Assembly (NCBI RefSeq): GCF_000166295.1
Contig: NC_017506.1
Span: forward strand, 3,782,001 to 3,846,000
Origin: Marinobacter adhaerens HP15
Lineage (GTDB): Bacteria; Pseudomonadota; Gammaproteobacteria; Pseudomonadales; Oleiphilaceae
Direction of reading: 5' to 3'
DNA length: 64,000 bases
Below the pieces are notes generated by a model that saw nothing but the letters and a program-made list of their open reading frames with translations, searched no databases and had not been told where the DNA came from. Numbering within the stretch: the first letter of the stretch is position 1; every line of letters begins with the position of its first letter. Position numbers and translations under genes: made by a program. This document shows positions 47,874 to 56,301 of the stretch, one piece after another.

Positions 47874-49976
47874 ATGACCGACACCCAGACCCATTACCGC
47901 ACCTGTAACATCTGTGAAGCCATGTGTGGCCTCGAAATCCAGCATCGGGGTAGCGAGATCCTGTCCATCAAGGGTGACAGCAACGACCCGTTCAGCCACG
48001 GCCATATCTGCCCGAAAGCCGTTGCACTGCAGGATTTCTACAATGACAAGGACCGCCTGAAAGCACCCATGAAGCGCACCGCGGACGGCTGGCAGGAGAT
48101 CAGCTGGGAAGCTGCCTTCGAGGAAATCGCCTCGCGGTTTCGCGGCATCCAGCAGGAACACGGGCAGGATGCGGTCGGGGTTTATCTGGGTAATCCAAAC
48201 GCCCATAACTTCGGCAACGCCATCATGCTGCCGCGGTTCTTCAAGGCGCTGGGCACCAATAACCGCTACAGCTCCGCATCGGCGGACCAGTTACCACACC
48301 ACGTGGCCTCCAATTACATGCTGGGTGCCGGCATGCTGATTCCGGTGCCAGACATCGACCATACGGATTTCATGCTGATCATTGGTGCCAACCCGATTGT
48401 TTCCAACGGCAGCCTGATGACCGCCCCCGGCGTCGGCAAACGCCTGAAGGCCATCCAGCAACGCGGCGGCAAGGTGGTGGTGGTTGATCCACGGCGTACC
48501 GAGACCGCGAGAAAGGCCGACCAGCACCTGTTTATCCGCCCGGAAACCGATGCCCTGTTCATGCTGGCCATGGTCCACACCCTGTTCGAGGAACAGCTGG
48601 TTACCCTTGGCCACCTGGAAGACCGGATCGACGGGCTGGAGCAACTGGCCGAGGCCGTAAAACCCTATAGCCCGGAAACCGTGGAGGCAGCCTGTGGTAT
48701 GACCGCAGAGGCCATCCGCGAGCTGGCCCAGGAGATGGCAGCTGCGAAGAGCGCCGTTTGCTACAGCCGCATGGGCGCCTCGACGCAGTCGTTCGGCGGC
48801 CTCTGCCAGTGGCTCAACAATGTATTGAATATTCTCACCGGCAACTTCGATAGCCGCGGTGGCGCCATGTTCCCCCAGCCGGCCTTTGATCTTGTCAGGG
48901 ACAAAAAGGGCAAGCCGAGTTCCTATGGCCGTTACGAGTCCCGGGTGCGAAAACTGCCCTACTTCAACAACGAATTCCCGGTCGCTACCCTGGCTGATGA
49001 GATCCTGACCCCGGGCGAGGGCCAGATCCGCGCGATGATCACCATCGCCGGCAATCCGGTGCTTTCGGCACCCGGCGGAACCCGCCTGGAAGACGCCTTT
49101 GATGCCCTGGATTTCATGGTGTCGGTGGATATCTACCTGAACGAAACCACCCGCCACGCGGACATCATCCTGCCGGCCACAACCGGGCTGGAAGTGCCGC
49201 ACTTCGATGTGTTCTTCAACTCTTTCGCCGTTCGCAATACCGCCAAGTTCTCGGAACCGATGTTCGAGAAAGCGCCGAACCAGAAACACGACTGGGAAAT
49301 TCTGCGGGATCTGGCCCTGCAGTTAACGGGCCTGGAAGACGATGGCGTAACGCCGGAGGCCATGCTGGATCTGGGACTGAAACACGGCGCCTACGGAAAA
49401 GTGGGCATGAGCCTAGAGACCCTGAAAGCCAACCCCCATGGTGTGGATCTGGGACCACTGCAGCCCTGCCTGGCGCAGCGCATCCAGACCGAGGACGGCA
49501 AGATCCGCATTGCCCCCGAGCTATACCTGAAGGATCTGAAACGCCTGGATGCCTCGGGCCTGTTGCAGGCAGATGAAAACAGTGACTATCCGTTCACGCT
49601 GATTAGCCGCCGCCTGCCCCGCAGCCACAACACCTGGACCCAGAACTCCCACCGCCTGGTCAAAGGCAAGAACCCGTGCACGCTACAGATGAACACCGCA
49701 GATGCCCTCAAAATCGGGCTTGAAGACGGACAACTGGCCACGGTTACGTCGGCTTCCGGGAGCATCAACCTGCCGGTGGAAATCGACGACGATATGTTTG
49801 AGGGTGTGATCAGCATGCCCCAGGGCTGGGGCCACAACCGGCCGGACACCGCCATGTCGATCGCCGAGGGACAACCCGGCGTGAGCATGAACGACGTCAC
49901 CGATTCCGGGCGCATTGACGCACTGACGGGCAATGCGGCGTTTAATGGTACGAGGGTAGCCGTACGCGCAGCCTGA
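47874..49976 (+). CDS. Molybdopterin oxidoreductase, BisC/FDH-like
   Basis: 700 residues from ATG 47874; a GTG three codons upstream also starts the frame. N-terminal [4Fe-4S] motif CNICEAMCG...HICPKA, then molybdopterin domains (NPNAHNFGNAIMLPRFFKALG, ADQLPHHVASNY) and C-terminal dinucleotide-binding domain (LISRRLPRSHNTWTQNSHRL, MPQGWGHN). Cytoplasmic, since no twin-arginine signal is present. Substrate unknown; it is not a clear formate dehydrogenase or nitrate reductase, as the SeCys/Cys catalytic site cannot be identified with certainty. No partner subunit is adjacent. Confidence 0.9.
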   Translation: MTDTQTHYRTCNICEAMCGLEIQHRGSEILSIKGDSNDPFSHGHICPKAVALQDFYNDKDRLKAPMKRTADGWQEISWEAAFEEIASRFRGIQQEHGQDAVGVYLGNPNAHNFGNAIMLPRFFKALGTNNRYSSASADQLPHHVASNYMLGAGMLIPVPDIDHTDFMLIIGANPIVSNGSLMTAPGVGKRLKAIQQRGGKVVVVDPRRTETARKADQHLFIRPETDALFMLAMVHTLFEEQLVTLGHLEDRIDGLEQLAEAVKPYSPETVEAACGMTAEAIRELAQEMAAAKSAVCYSRMGASTQSFGGLCQWLNNVLNILTGNFDSRGGAMFPQPAFDLVRDKKGKPSSYGRYESRVRKLPYFNNEFPVATLADEILTPGEGQIRAMITIAGNPVLSAPGGTRLEDAFDALDFMVSVDIYLNETTRHADIILPATTGLEVPHFDVFFNSFAVRNTAKFSEPMFEKAPNQKHDWEILRDLALQLTGLEDDGVTPEAMLDLGLKHGAYGKVGMSLETLKANPHGVDLGPLQPCLAQRIQTEDGKIRIAPELYLKDLKRLDASGLLQADENSDYPFTLISRRLPRSHNTWTQNSHRLVKGKNPCTLQMNTADALKIGLEDGQLATVTSASGSINLPVEIDDDMFEGVISMPQGWGHNRPDTAMSIAEGQPGVSMNDVTDSGRIDALTGNAAFNGTRVAVRAA

Positions 49977-50078
49977 TGTGAGACATGACATGGAGAAGAT
50001 TGCGCTTCTTCCTGAATAGGGGAAGGCTGTCAATTAGTCCTCGCTGGTAATGCCGGAGGCTGGTCGGCGAATCCCCTT

Positions 50079-50984
50079 TTATGGGCTTTCTTTCCACACA
50101 CAAGGCTGACTGCCGGCAGAACCAACAAAGGGCGTTTGATTCGATTCATAGTGCCAGGGAAGGCCTTTCTCGTACGTTTTCAGGCGACACTCCAGCCAAC
50201 TTTTCCAGACCAGGAACTTGGGATAATCCTTACTATCCTCAATCAACCTGTCTATCGCGTTCTTCTGAGTTTCGACAGCTTCATCAAACTGACCATTTTC
50301 TGCGAGAACGGCCGCCAACGTATCCAGTGTTGTTGCCTGCTTTGATTCCTCATCGTCCTCCATGACTTCCTGAATCAACTCCAGCGCTCGAGCACCATCA
50401 CGAAACTCTGCATCCGGGTGGACCGCCAAAAACCAGGAATAATGATGCGCTGAATAGACTTCGCTATCGTAATCGACTGATCGTTCGAACAGCGCCTTGG
50501 ATATGCCGATATTCTTATCGACACCTTTTCCGAAAGCGTAAGATTTGGCCAGTAAACCAAGAGCAGGCGAATACTCGGAGTAACGATCTCCCCTTAAAAT
50601 ATCCGTTCCTTCTTCATCATTGCCGGGATCATCGTCGTAAAGCAGAATTTTAGCGTTTGCCAACGGCATAAAGTAATCGAGGTACTGATCCCAACGACCG
50701 TGCTCCAGGCTTTGCGATAGCTGGTAATACTCCTTTGCTTTCTCGATATCGCGCGGGATCTGGTAATCGGACAAAAAAAGGAAGCTGGCCATGACCGCAG
50801 AGGACTTACTACCGTCCTCGTTTGCTGCCGTTTCAAAATATGGCAGAGCTTCCTCGTATTTATTGTCGTCTACAAGATCAAAGCCTTTTCCACTTTGAGT
50901 GATTGAACACCCCGCGAGCTGCAACAAACACAGCAAAACGATCCCTCGACACCTGACGCTCACCACCCGAACTCCATCAACCAT
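50079..50984 (-). CDS. Lipoprotein with Sel1/TPR-like repeats
   Basis: 301 residues, lipobox LAGC (Cys at about 26). The mature part has alpha-helical repeats of the Sel1/TPR type (LVDDNKYEEALPYFETAANE, AKSYAFGKGVDKNIGISKALFERS). Composition is AT-richer than the chromosome to the left, and the gene lies directly beyond the last attC-bearing cassettes, so it may be an old cassette whose attC has decayed. No attC was found after its stop. Function unknown. Confidence 0.8.
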   Translation of the reverse strand: MVDGVRVVSVRCRGIVLLCLLQLAGCSITQSGKGFDLVDDNKYEEALPYFETAANEDGSKSSAVMASFLFLSDYQIPRDIEKAKEYYQLSQSLEHGRWDQYLDYFMPLANAKILLYDDDPGNDEEGTDILRGDRYSEYSPALGLLAKSYAFGKGVDKNIGISKALFERSVDYDSEVYSAHHYSWFLAVHPDAEFRDGARALELIQEVMEDDEESKQATTLDTLAAVLAENGQFDEAVETQKNAIDRLIEDSKDYPKFLVWKSWLECRLKTYEKGLPWHYESNQTPFVGSAGSQPCVWKESP

Positions 50985-51082
50985 TGACCAAGAATAAGGT
51001 TTTACAGTTTTCTGCAGCTTTTTTCACACAATCCGAGCACAAATTCAGCGATCAATAGCGCACTGATTCTCCCCGCGCCGTA

Positions 51083-51421
51083 TCAGCTATCGGAAAACGA
51101 GACTGGCTGAGCCAAAACAGGCTGCAAGTAATCGTCACTGACTTCCAATTCATAGACAGTTTTCGATTGAACCAAACAGTCGAGCATGTGTTTGCGTGCT
51201 CTATGATATTTTTCATCGATCACGTGACGATCTTTTTCCCACGTTTCCCGATCAGGCCACTGAGCATAACCAACCAGGATATTCGGCTTGTCTGAGGTAT
51301 GGAGTCTTGAACCAAAACTGCCACAGTGCTCATAGATAGCTTTCGTCACTTCAAGCCAGGCTTCACGAAATGAAGTCTCTGTGCCTTCCTTGATTTCAAA
51401 CTCGTAAACGGCAACAAACAT
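51083..51421 (-). CDS. Antibiotic biosynthesis monooxygenase (ABM) domain protein
   Basis: 112 residues with the ferredoxin-like ABM fold (MFVAVYEFEIKEGTETSFREAWLEVTKAIYEHCGSFGSRLH, ILVGYAQWPDRETWEKD). ABM proteins are found as quinol-oxidising enzymes or as stress-related enzymes of unknown substrate. It is the last cassette-like gene of the array: attC1 lies upstream of its start, but no attC follows its stop. Confidence 0.82.
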   Translation of the reverse strand: MFVAVYEFEIKEGTETSFREAWLEVTKAIYEHCGSFGSRLHTSDKPNILVGYAQWPDRETWEKDRHVIDEKYHRARKHMLDCLVQSKTVYELEVSDDYLQPVLAQPVSFSDS

Positions 51422-51436
51422 TCGTTTCCCCTCTGA

Positions 51437-51512
51437 GCTCTAGCGCTGAGCGCACCGGCGCACTAGCGCACCGGCGCACTTTAGTGCGTCCGAGTGGCGC
51501 GTTTTGTTAGGC
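51437..51512. other. attC1
   Basis: Core GTTAGGC (51506-51512) and a degenerate GCTAGAGC (minus, 51444-51437) bracket a palindrome. A 16-base piece, GCGCACCGGCGCACTA, is duplicated in tandem (51450-51465, 51466-51481). Strongly like attC9. Confidence 0.7.
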
Positions 51513-51522
51513 TCCAAGTGAT

Positions 51523-52347
51523 TCATTTCGAGTATTCTGCTAGAAACTCCTTTGCTTTTCTTAGTGATTCCTTGATGTAAAACTTTGAGCCCGGCTTGAT
51601 ATTTTTCTCTTCAATAAAATCAACGTAAAACTTTAACCGATCATACGCTTTATCGAACTGACCTAGTGCGCGATACTGTTCACCGGCCCTCAGATATGCC
51701 AAACACTGCTTGGGATTCAGTTCGATCGATTTTTCCCACGAGGAAAGAGCTAAATCAAGGTATCCCATGGCTTGATACCTATTCCCTATATTTAGAAAAC
51801 ATAAAGAAGGGTTGGGGTCATTATTTTCTATGGCTTTCAAATACGCAGCAATTGCTTCTGCGTGTTTTCCAGATGCACCGAGCCGAACGCCCAAGTCAAA
51901 ATTTAGCTCTTCTTCTTGTTCTTTTATCTCAGCATTTAATTCGCCCAATTTCTTAGCGAAAATATCGCTAATGTTTTTCTTTACACCATCATCCAGACTC
52001 TTAGACAAATCGTGAAATTCTTTTTCTATTTCATTTTTAGTTACCTCAACCTTTTCCTCGATTGCTTGGAAAGCGGAACGCGTTAGATATTTACCTTGAA
52101 TTGAAGTCAAAAAGTTTTCTTCATCTTTGAAGTCACTAGGTGCATATAGAACCTTAGGATTAAAATTAAGAGTTAAAAAGAAGATCATCACGATGATTAG
52201 TGGGAACAGCATCACGAACCAGATAAAAATCTTCTGTAAATCCGGGGAGATAAGCCCGACCGTAATTGTTCCAGCAATTTCCGCTAGCGCTGAAAATATG
52301 GCAATTATCGTCAGTGGATTCGAAACGGTTCTTATTCTTTCGATCAT
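51523..52347 (-). CDS. Integron cassette: 2TM-coiled coil-TPR protein
   Basis: 274 residues. Two N-terminal hydrophobic segments (about 10-35 and 40-62) around PDLQKIFIWFVMLFPL, then KVLYAPSDFKDEENF, a coiled coil (about 100-145) and TPR-like helices (about 150-250, AEAIAAYLKAIENNDPN). The membrane plus repeat architecture suggests a sensing or scaffold role; no enzymatic motif is seen. Its cassette ends with attC1. Confidence 0.78.
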   Translation of the reverse strand: MIERIRTVSNPLTIIAIFSALAEIAGTITVGLISPDLQKIFIWFVMLFPLIIVMIFFLTLNFNPKVLYAPSDFKDEENFLTSIQGKYLTRSAFQAIEEKVEVTKNEIEKEFHDLSKSLDDGVKKNISDIFAKKLGELNAEIKEQEEELNFDLGVRLGASGKHAEAIAAYLKAIENNDPNPSLCFLNIGNRYQAMGYLDLALSSWEKSIELNPKQCLAYLRAGEQYRALGQFDKAYDRLKFYVDFIEEKNIKPGSKFYIKESLRKAKEFLAEYSK

Positions 52348-52363
52348 TTCATATTTCTCGATA

Positions 52364-52438
52364 GCCTAACGCCGAGCAGAGCGGCGGCTGAAAGCCGTCC
52401 GGCGGCCAACGGCCGCGTACTGATGCGACTGGTTATGA
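52364..52438. other. attC2
   Basis: GCCTAAC (52364-52370) and GTTATGA (52432-52438) flank a palindrome with GGCGGC repeats. The upper core overlaps the stop of the DUF1272 gene. Confidence 0.85.
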
Positions 52439-52681
52439 ATTGGCACTGCATCCACCGGCCTTTACCACACGTTGCGTTGGCGCCGGATATTTGCCAAGCA
52501 GTGATTCTGGGCGAATGGGACGGGGCGAAAAATTGCCACCACAGTTGGGGCACTGATTACCCAGCACATCAGATGCGCAAGATTCGCAGAACGTGCACTC
52601 GAATGTGCAGATTACCGCCTCACTGGAGTCCGGCGGCAAATCCTTGTCACAACACTCGCAATTGGGTCTCAATTCGAGCAT
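52433..52681 (-). CDS. Integron cassette: DUF1272 zinc-binding protein
   Basis: 82 residues starting MLELRPNCECCDKDLPPD. Three Cys pairs (CECC, CTFCESC, CPNC) make zinc binding likely; sequence matches DUF1272. The stop codon lies inside attC2's core box. Function unknown; the small zinc-ribbon form is common in proteobacteria. Confidence 0.88.
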   Translation of the reverse strand: MLELRPNCECCDKDLPPDSSEAVICTFECTFCESCASDVLGNQCPNCGGNFSPRPIRPESLLGKYPAPTQRVVKAGGCSANS

Positions 52682-52699
52682 AGAATCCTCCGTGCTGAT

Positions 52700-52771
52700 T
52701 CATAACGCCGATGGTAATGGGCGGCTACGGAGCGCAGCGCAGTAGACGTACCGTTGACCATATTGTTATGG
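52700..52771. other. attC3
   Basis: TCATAAC (52700-52706) and GTTATGG (52765-52771) with an imperfect palindrome between. Confidence 0.82.
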
Positions 52772-53527
52772 CTTCTTCTGCACATAGTATCGATTTGCGC
52801 ACTCACTGAACTCGAAGCTAACCAATTTTGTTTCCATCACAGTACAGGTAACGACTTCGGCAGCATCTAGTTGAAAAAGAATAAAGTTGTGTCCGCCGCC
52901 CATGCTACTTTTAAAACAAACACCGTCGTATCCTTGCGACTTAAAAAACTCGGCTAATATCTGTGTTGGCACGTAATCTGACGCATCATCAGCGTTAGTT
53001 ACTGGTTTGGTAAATGCCTCGTTGATCATTGACCAGACGGCGTTGCCAATATCTTCTTGGGATACTGGTGGGTTAAAAATACATTCAACGTGGGAATAGT
53101 GATGGGGAACTGAGTAGCAATCGACGAGCCTCAGGTTCTTTTGTATTTCGAACTGAGCAGATGACAGACGTTGGCCTAAATGTGGACGAAGTTCCGCGAG
53201 CGCAGTATTCTCATCATTCGACAGATATAAATACGAAATCCCCTTCGGATTGCCACGTCCCTCCTTTCCCTTATTTGGAATAGGTTTCATGCGTTGGGCT
53301 GCATATCCTGTTATTTCCGGCCCTCCCTCCAGCTCATGCTCGTCATGGCCGATCTGAGCTCGATAAAGGATGCTTTCTTTAGCCAAGGATCGTTCGCGCG
53401 GAGGCAAGGTACGCTTTATATTAGCTAGAAACTCCGATACCAAGGGCGAATGGACGAAACGGTTTTCTAGCTTGACCTCTCTTTCAAAGTCTTGAAAATC
53501 CCGCCATGAATTAAATCCCAAACCCAC
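52766..53527 (-). CDS. Integron cassette: RES-domain protein
   Basis: 253 residues. The RES residues are present: Arg56 in ILYRAQIG, Glu112 in ALAELRP, Ser207/208 in FKSSMGGGHNFILF. RES proteins are ADP-ribosyltransferase-like NAD-consuming toxins, normally paired with an Xre-type antitoxin. Here the cassette holds no antitoxin gene, and the N-terminal extension (about 50 residues) is not usual, so it may not be a standard toxin, or it may be tamed or regulated in another way. Confidence 0.85.
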   Translation of the reverse strand: MGLGFNSWRDFQDFEREVKLENRFVHSPLVSEFLANIKRTLPPRERSLAKESILYRAQIGHDEHELEGGPEITGYAAQRMKPIPNKGKEGRGNPKGISYLYLSNDENTALAELRPHLGQRLSSAQFEIQKNLRLVDCYSVPHHYSHVECIFNPPVSQEDIGNAVWSMINEAFTKPVTNADDASDYVPTQILAEFFKSQGYDGVCFKSSMGGGHNFILFQLDAAEVVTCTVMETKLVSFEFSECANRYYVQKKP

Positions 53528-53545
53528 AACCTCCTGAATTGGTGC

Positions 53546-53625
53546 CCATAACTACGAGCGCAGCGGCAAAAAGCCGTCCAGTGGAGGGCCATAGGCCCGG
53601 AACTGACTTAATGGCCTTGTTATTG
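53546..53625. other. attC4
   Basis: CCATAAC (53546-53552) and GTTATTG (53619-53625). Its right-hand 45 or so bases are shared with attC8 (AGGGCC...GGCCC...GACTTAATGGCCTTGTTAT). Confidence 0.82.
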
Positions 53626-53643
53626 GGCAGAAAAACTCCTGAG

Positions 53644-53847
53644 TCACGGCTTGGTGTAGCCATACTTGCCCGGGTCCTCAAAAATGGTTGCCACTGTCGC
53701 CGTTGCCTCTTCCCTCGAAAGCTCTACACGTTGCAATAGAGCAATCGCTTCTTCTTGATCGCGAGACAAAATGGCCGCATCAAACTCATCCATGATCCGG
53801 GCATCAAAGAGACGTTCATTGATGGTCATTCCAGCCAGTTTGCTCAT
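53644..53847 (-). CDS. Integron cassette: small hypothetical protein
   Basis: 67 residues (MSKLAGMTINERLFDARIMDEFD), acidic and largely helical, with a VELSREEATATVATIFEDP middle. No domain recognised; I have seen similar short cytoplasmic proteins in other arrays but no function is assigned. Its size and charge would fit an antitoxin, but there is no toxin beside it in the cassette. Confidence 0.7.
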   Translation of the reverse strand: MSKLAGMTINERLFDARIMDEFDAAILSRDQEEAIALLQRVELSREEATATVATIFEDPGKYGYTKP

Positions 53848-53860
53848 AATCGTCTAGAGA

Positions 53861-53950
53861 CCCTAACGCTGAGGTAACCGGCACCGGAGCGCCAGCGGAG
53901 GGAACCAAAAGCGGTACGCTTTTAGCGTCCGGTTGACCATATGGTTATGG
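53861..53950. other. attC5
   Basis: CCCTAAC (53861-53867) and GTTATGG (53944-53950). Nearly identical in its middle 60 bases to attC10. Confidence 0.87.
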
Positions 53951-53984
53951 CTCAACCAGCCAAGCTCCGCCGGAAAACACAGCT

Positions 53985-54119
53985 TTAGTGGCAATGATAA
54001 GGCTGTGAACCTGCGTGACAGCATTGCCCAGGTGGGCTGTCTTTCCGGCAACCGCCACCATGAGCGAACGCCGTCGAGGCGAACACAACAAGAAACAAAC
54101 TTAGCATTATTTTTTTCAT
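53985..54119 (-). CDS. Integron cassette: 44-residue exported Cys/His-rich peptide
   Basis: Read from the sequence: an ATG at 54119 with GGAG upstream opens a 44-codon frame ending TAA at 53985. It has a classic signal peptide (MKKIMLSLFLVVFASTAFA, cleaved after AFA) and a short mature part, HGGGCRKDSPPGQCC and PYHCH. Four Cys and several His suggest metal or disulfide binding; it resembles the YHYH/YHCH small-protein family. It fills the otherwise empty cassette between attC5 and attC6. The overlapping longer minus-strand frame 53863-54195 runs through the attC and is not the gene. Confidence 0.72.
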   Translation of the reverse strand: MKKIMLSLFLVVFASTAFAHGGGCRKDSPPGQCCHAGSQPYHCH

Positions 54120-54228
54120 GGTCATTCTCCGGGATTGAGGTGCTAGCGCATTGTGCAACCTCCATGTTCATTGCTCTCCAACTATCTTGGCACAACCCAG
54201 AAAATGTAGACGAAATGTACGTAAAGCG

Positions 54229-54330
54229 CCAAAACGCCAGCGCACAACGGCGCCCTTGGAATGAAGGCGCAGCCGCAATGTAAAGGGCGTCCGGTGGCCA
54301 CCGGCCGGGAACTGCTGCGCTTTGTTAGCG
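54229..54330. other. attC6
   Basis: CCAAAAC (54229-54235, degenerate) and GTTAGCG (54324-54330) bracket a longer palindrome than in the other sites, about 100 bases. Confidence 0.78.
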
Positions 54331-55059
54331 ATTGCCTGGTAGTTGCAACGTGCTCAACCACGCAATCAAGTGATCATAATCTCGTAAGGTAAGAATATGT
54401 TTTGTTTCGTCGGCAACTGCCTGAGCATCCTTCGTGAAAAAAGATGTGGTTACTACAACCCCTTTATTGGCTCTTGCTTGAGTCACCGTTCCCAGCAGAC
54501 GTTGCACCACCCCGATTCCAACGGATCTGTCGGGTGCATATCTCTTACATTCAATTAGATGCACGCTTCGACCAACAAAATTGGATTCCTCTACCGCGAC
54601 AATATCGACGCCGCCGTCTCTACTCTGTGGAGTTAACTCCACAGAAAAACCATTGTTTCGAAATATCGAGGCAACGAGCTCTTCAAATTTACGAGGAGGC
54701 AAAGAATAGAGCTGCTCAGGATGTCGACGGAAATAAGCAAGCATCTCCGCCTCTACATCCGGACACCAGAGTGAGAGGCAATCGGTGACTATCTTTGGTT
54801 CTTCCAAATACCGGAAGTCTTCCAGAAGCTTCTCTGCATCCCCACCCGCTAACTGATCGACGACGGCTTCTAGTTCATCCTCGTTTAGGCTATCCGTTTT
54901 AAAAACGGCAATCAGCTCTCTTTCAGTTAACTCCTGCCCAGTGTGCAATTTTTCCGCTGCGGATCGCGCCAGTTTTCTGTGGGCTTTCATGTCTTCAGGG
55001 ACGGGAGGGCCTTTTCTGCGTCTCTTTTTTCGCCTTGTGTTTGGCTCTAAATCCGCCAC
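54325..55059 (-). CDS. Integron cassette: Mrr-type restriction endonuclease-like protein
   Basis: 244 residues. The C-terminal half has the PD-(D/E)XK fold: Glu127 in KFEELVASIF, Asp152 in GGVDIVAVEE, E170-C-K172 in IECKRYAPD and Gln186 in VVQRLLGTV. This matches the restriction-endonuclease-like family of Mrr/topoisomerase-associated type. The basic N-terminus (KKRRRKG) suits DNA binding. Likely a nuclease against modified or foreign DNA; stop codon lies inside attC6. Confidence 0.88.
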   Translation of the reverse strand: MADLEPNTRRKKRRRKGPPVPEDMKAHRKLARSAAEKLHTGQELTERELIAVFKTDSLNEDELEAVVDQLAGGDAEKLLEDFRYLEEPKIVTDCLSLWCPDVEAEMLAYFRRHPEQLYSLPPRKFEELVASIFRNNGFSVELTPQSRDGGVDIVAVEESNFVGRSVHLIECKRYAPDRSVGIGVVQRLLGTVTQARANKGVVVTTSFFTKDAQAVADETKHILTLRDYDHLIAWLSTLQLPGNR

Positions 55060-55078
55060 ATCAGAACTACCTTCTAAA

Positions 55079-55158
55079 CGCTAACGCCAAAAGCACGCGC
55101 GGCTTCGGAATGGAGGCGAAGCCGCAATGTAGTATCCGTCGCCGCACCTGTGATTATT
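55079..55158. other. attC7
   Basis: CGCTAAC (55079-55085); the upper core box GATTATT (55152-55158) is degenerate. Palindrome with AAGCCGC/GCGGCTT arms. Confidence 0.75.
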
Positions 55159-55561
55159 AAGATTGTTGAGGATATCGCGCTCTCAAGAAGTCGACAGTTT
55201 TTCTTAGTAGCGGACCGACGTGAACAATATCATCGTAATTATCTTCAGCGAACTCTTCGTCAAGATAGTTATGGGATGTGGTATTCCTACTATCTAGCAT
55301 GTCTAACCATTCGTCTTCGTCATCAAGCCATCCAATCTTAAACGCTTCCTTTACACTTTCACGCGGGGTTTTCGGGTAAACACCCTCAAACTCTAATGCG
55401 CGCTTCAAAGTCTTCCACATTAGCTCTATGACATACTCGAACCGTTGAATTGTGCCCTCAACCACTAATTCTCTATTGCGAGGTATCTGTAGTGCCGACT
55501 CCAATTTGGCCATGGCTTTTTCGAGATTTCCCAAGCTATCCTGCAACTTACGATCGCTCAT
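55157..55561 (-). CDS. Integron cassette: HEPN-like nucleotidyltransferase substrate-binding protein
   Basis: 134 residues of the HI0074-type family (NTase_sub_bind), with RFEYVIELMWKTLKRALEFEGV and RNTTSHNYLDEEF. The stop is followed by attC7. Its start overlaps the nucleotidyltransferase gene by 14 bases, so the two form a single two-gene cassette. This pairing is known to form a complex; some systems are type VII toxin-antitoxin pairs (HEPN/MNT). Here the key HEPN RNase motif (RX4-6H) appears as RNTTSH, one residue shorter than usual spacing in part, so RNase activity is plausible but not certain. Confidence 0.85.
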   Translation of the reverse strand: MSDRKLQDSLGNLEKAMAKLESALQIPRNRELVVEGTIQRFEYVIELMWKTLKRALEFEGVYPKTPRESVKEAFKIGWLDDEDEWLDMLDSRNTTSHNYLDEEFAEDNYDDIVHVGPLLRKTVDFLRARYPQQS

Positions 55562-55841
55562 ATATGACTACTCCTTGAGAGACTATTCGTTCTTGTAGTG
55601 CAGGAGGGTTTGATTCGAAATGAACCAACGAAACCCAGTAAAGCGTCCGGGATTCTGCTGCATCTAGCCGTAATCTTGAAAATTTTTTTCTGCACAATTC
55701 CGGTGCAAATACTGCAATATCAAAATCAGAGCGAGAATCAAAATCACCCACAGCCCTAGAGCCAAAAAGCATCAGCTTCTCAATTGGATAAAGATCAACC
55801 AATTCATCAATAACCGATTGAACGGATAAAGGTTCTCTCAT
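55548..55841 (-). CDS. Integron cassette: MNT-type nucleotidyltransferase
   Basis: 97 residues with GSRAVGDFDSRSDFDI (about 27-42), the classic GSxx(11)DxD nucleotidyltransferase motif. In HEPN/MNT systems this antitoxin adds AMP to the HEPN toxin. Overlaps the HEPN-like gene by 14 bases. Confidence 0.9.
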   Translation of the reverse strand: MREPLSVQSVIDELVDLYPIEKLMLFGSRAVGDFDSRSDFDIAVFAPELCRKKFSRLRLDAAESRTLYWVSLVHFESNPPALQERIVSQGVVIYERS

Positions 55842-55848
55842 CGTAAAA

Positions 55849-55935
55849 CCTTAACGCCAGCCATAAGCGGCGCCCTGAAAAGGGCGTCCGGTGGAGGGCC
55901 AGAGGCCCGTAACAGACTTAATGGCCTTGTTATAA
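55849..55935. other. attC8
   Basis: CCTTAAC (55849-55855) and GTTATAA (55929-55935); right half like attC4. Confidence 0.84.
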
Positions 55936-55939
55936 GTGA

Positions 55940-56230
55940 TCAATTTAGCTCGTACTGGACGAAACTGTTCCAGTCACCGATAGCGTCCTGGGCAGCCTGT
56001 TGATGAGCCGCGGCAGCTTCTTGTTGCTCTTCGACGAAACGATTGATGCAAGAGCGATAGTCTTCGACCTCGGAATTGAATTGATCAACCTCCCATTGAG
56101 AGGTGAACTCATAAGGTTTGCTCGGCTCATAGCATGAGTGGCTTGGGGCAAACATATCTGCAAGAACTGGAAGCGCGATTGCAGCACCAACAATTCCGAT
56201 ACCGAATTTCATACTTCTAAGCTGCATCAT
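55940..56230 (-). CDS. Integron cassette: small exported hypothetical protein
   Basis: 96 residues; a second Met (MKFGIGIVGAAIALPVLA) gives an N-terminus with a signal peptide, so the protein is probably periplasmic, starting near DMFAPSHSC. Two Cys (SCYEPSK and RSCINR) could form a disulfide; then a helical Glu/Gln/Ala-rich tail. No known domain. Function unknown. Confidence 0.72.
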   Translation of the reverse strand: MMQLRSMKFGIGIVGAAIALPVLADMFAPSHSCYEPSKPYEFTSQWEVDQFNSEVEDYRSCINRFVEEQQEAAAAHQQAAQDAIGDWNSFVQYELN

Positions 56231-56242
56231 TTCTCCATTTCG

Positions 56243-56301
56243 TTATAACGCGGAGCGCACCGGCGCACTTAAGTGCGTCCGAGTGACGCGATTTGTTATA
56301 C
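56243..56301. other. attC9
   Basis: TTATAAC (56243-56249) and GTTATAC (56295-56301). The shortest site (about 59 bases), close relative of attC1 without its internal duplication. Confidence 0.85.

Noticed and set aside
53863..54195. Minus-strand frame of 110 residues
   Set aside because: It runs through attC5 and has no ribosome site; the 44-residue frame at 53985-54119 is better supported.
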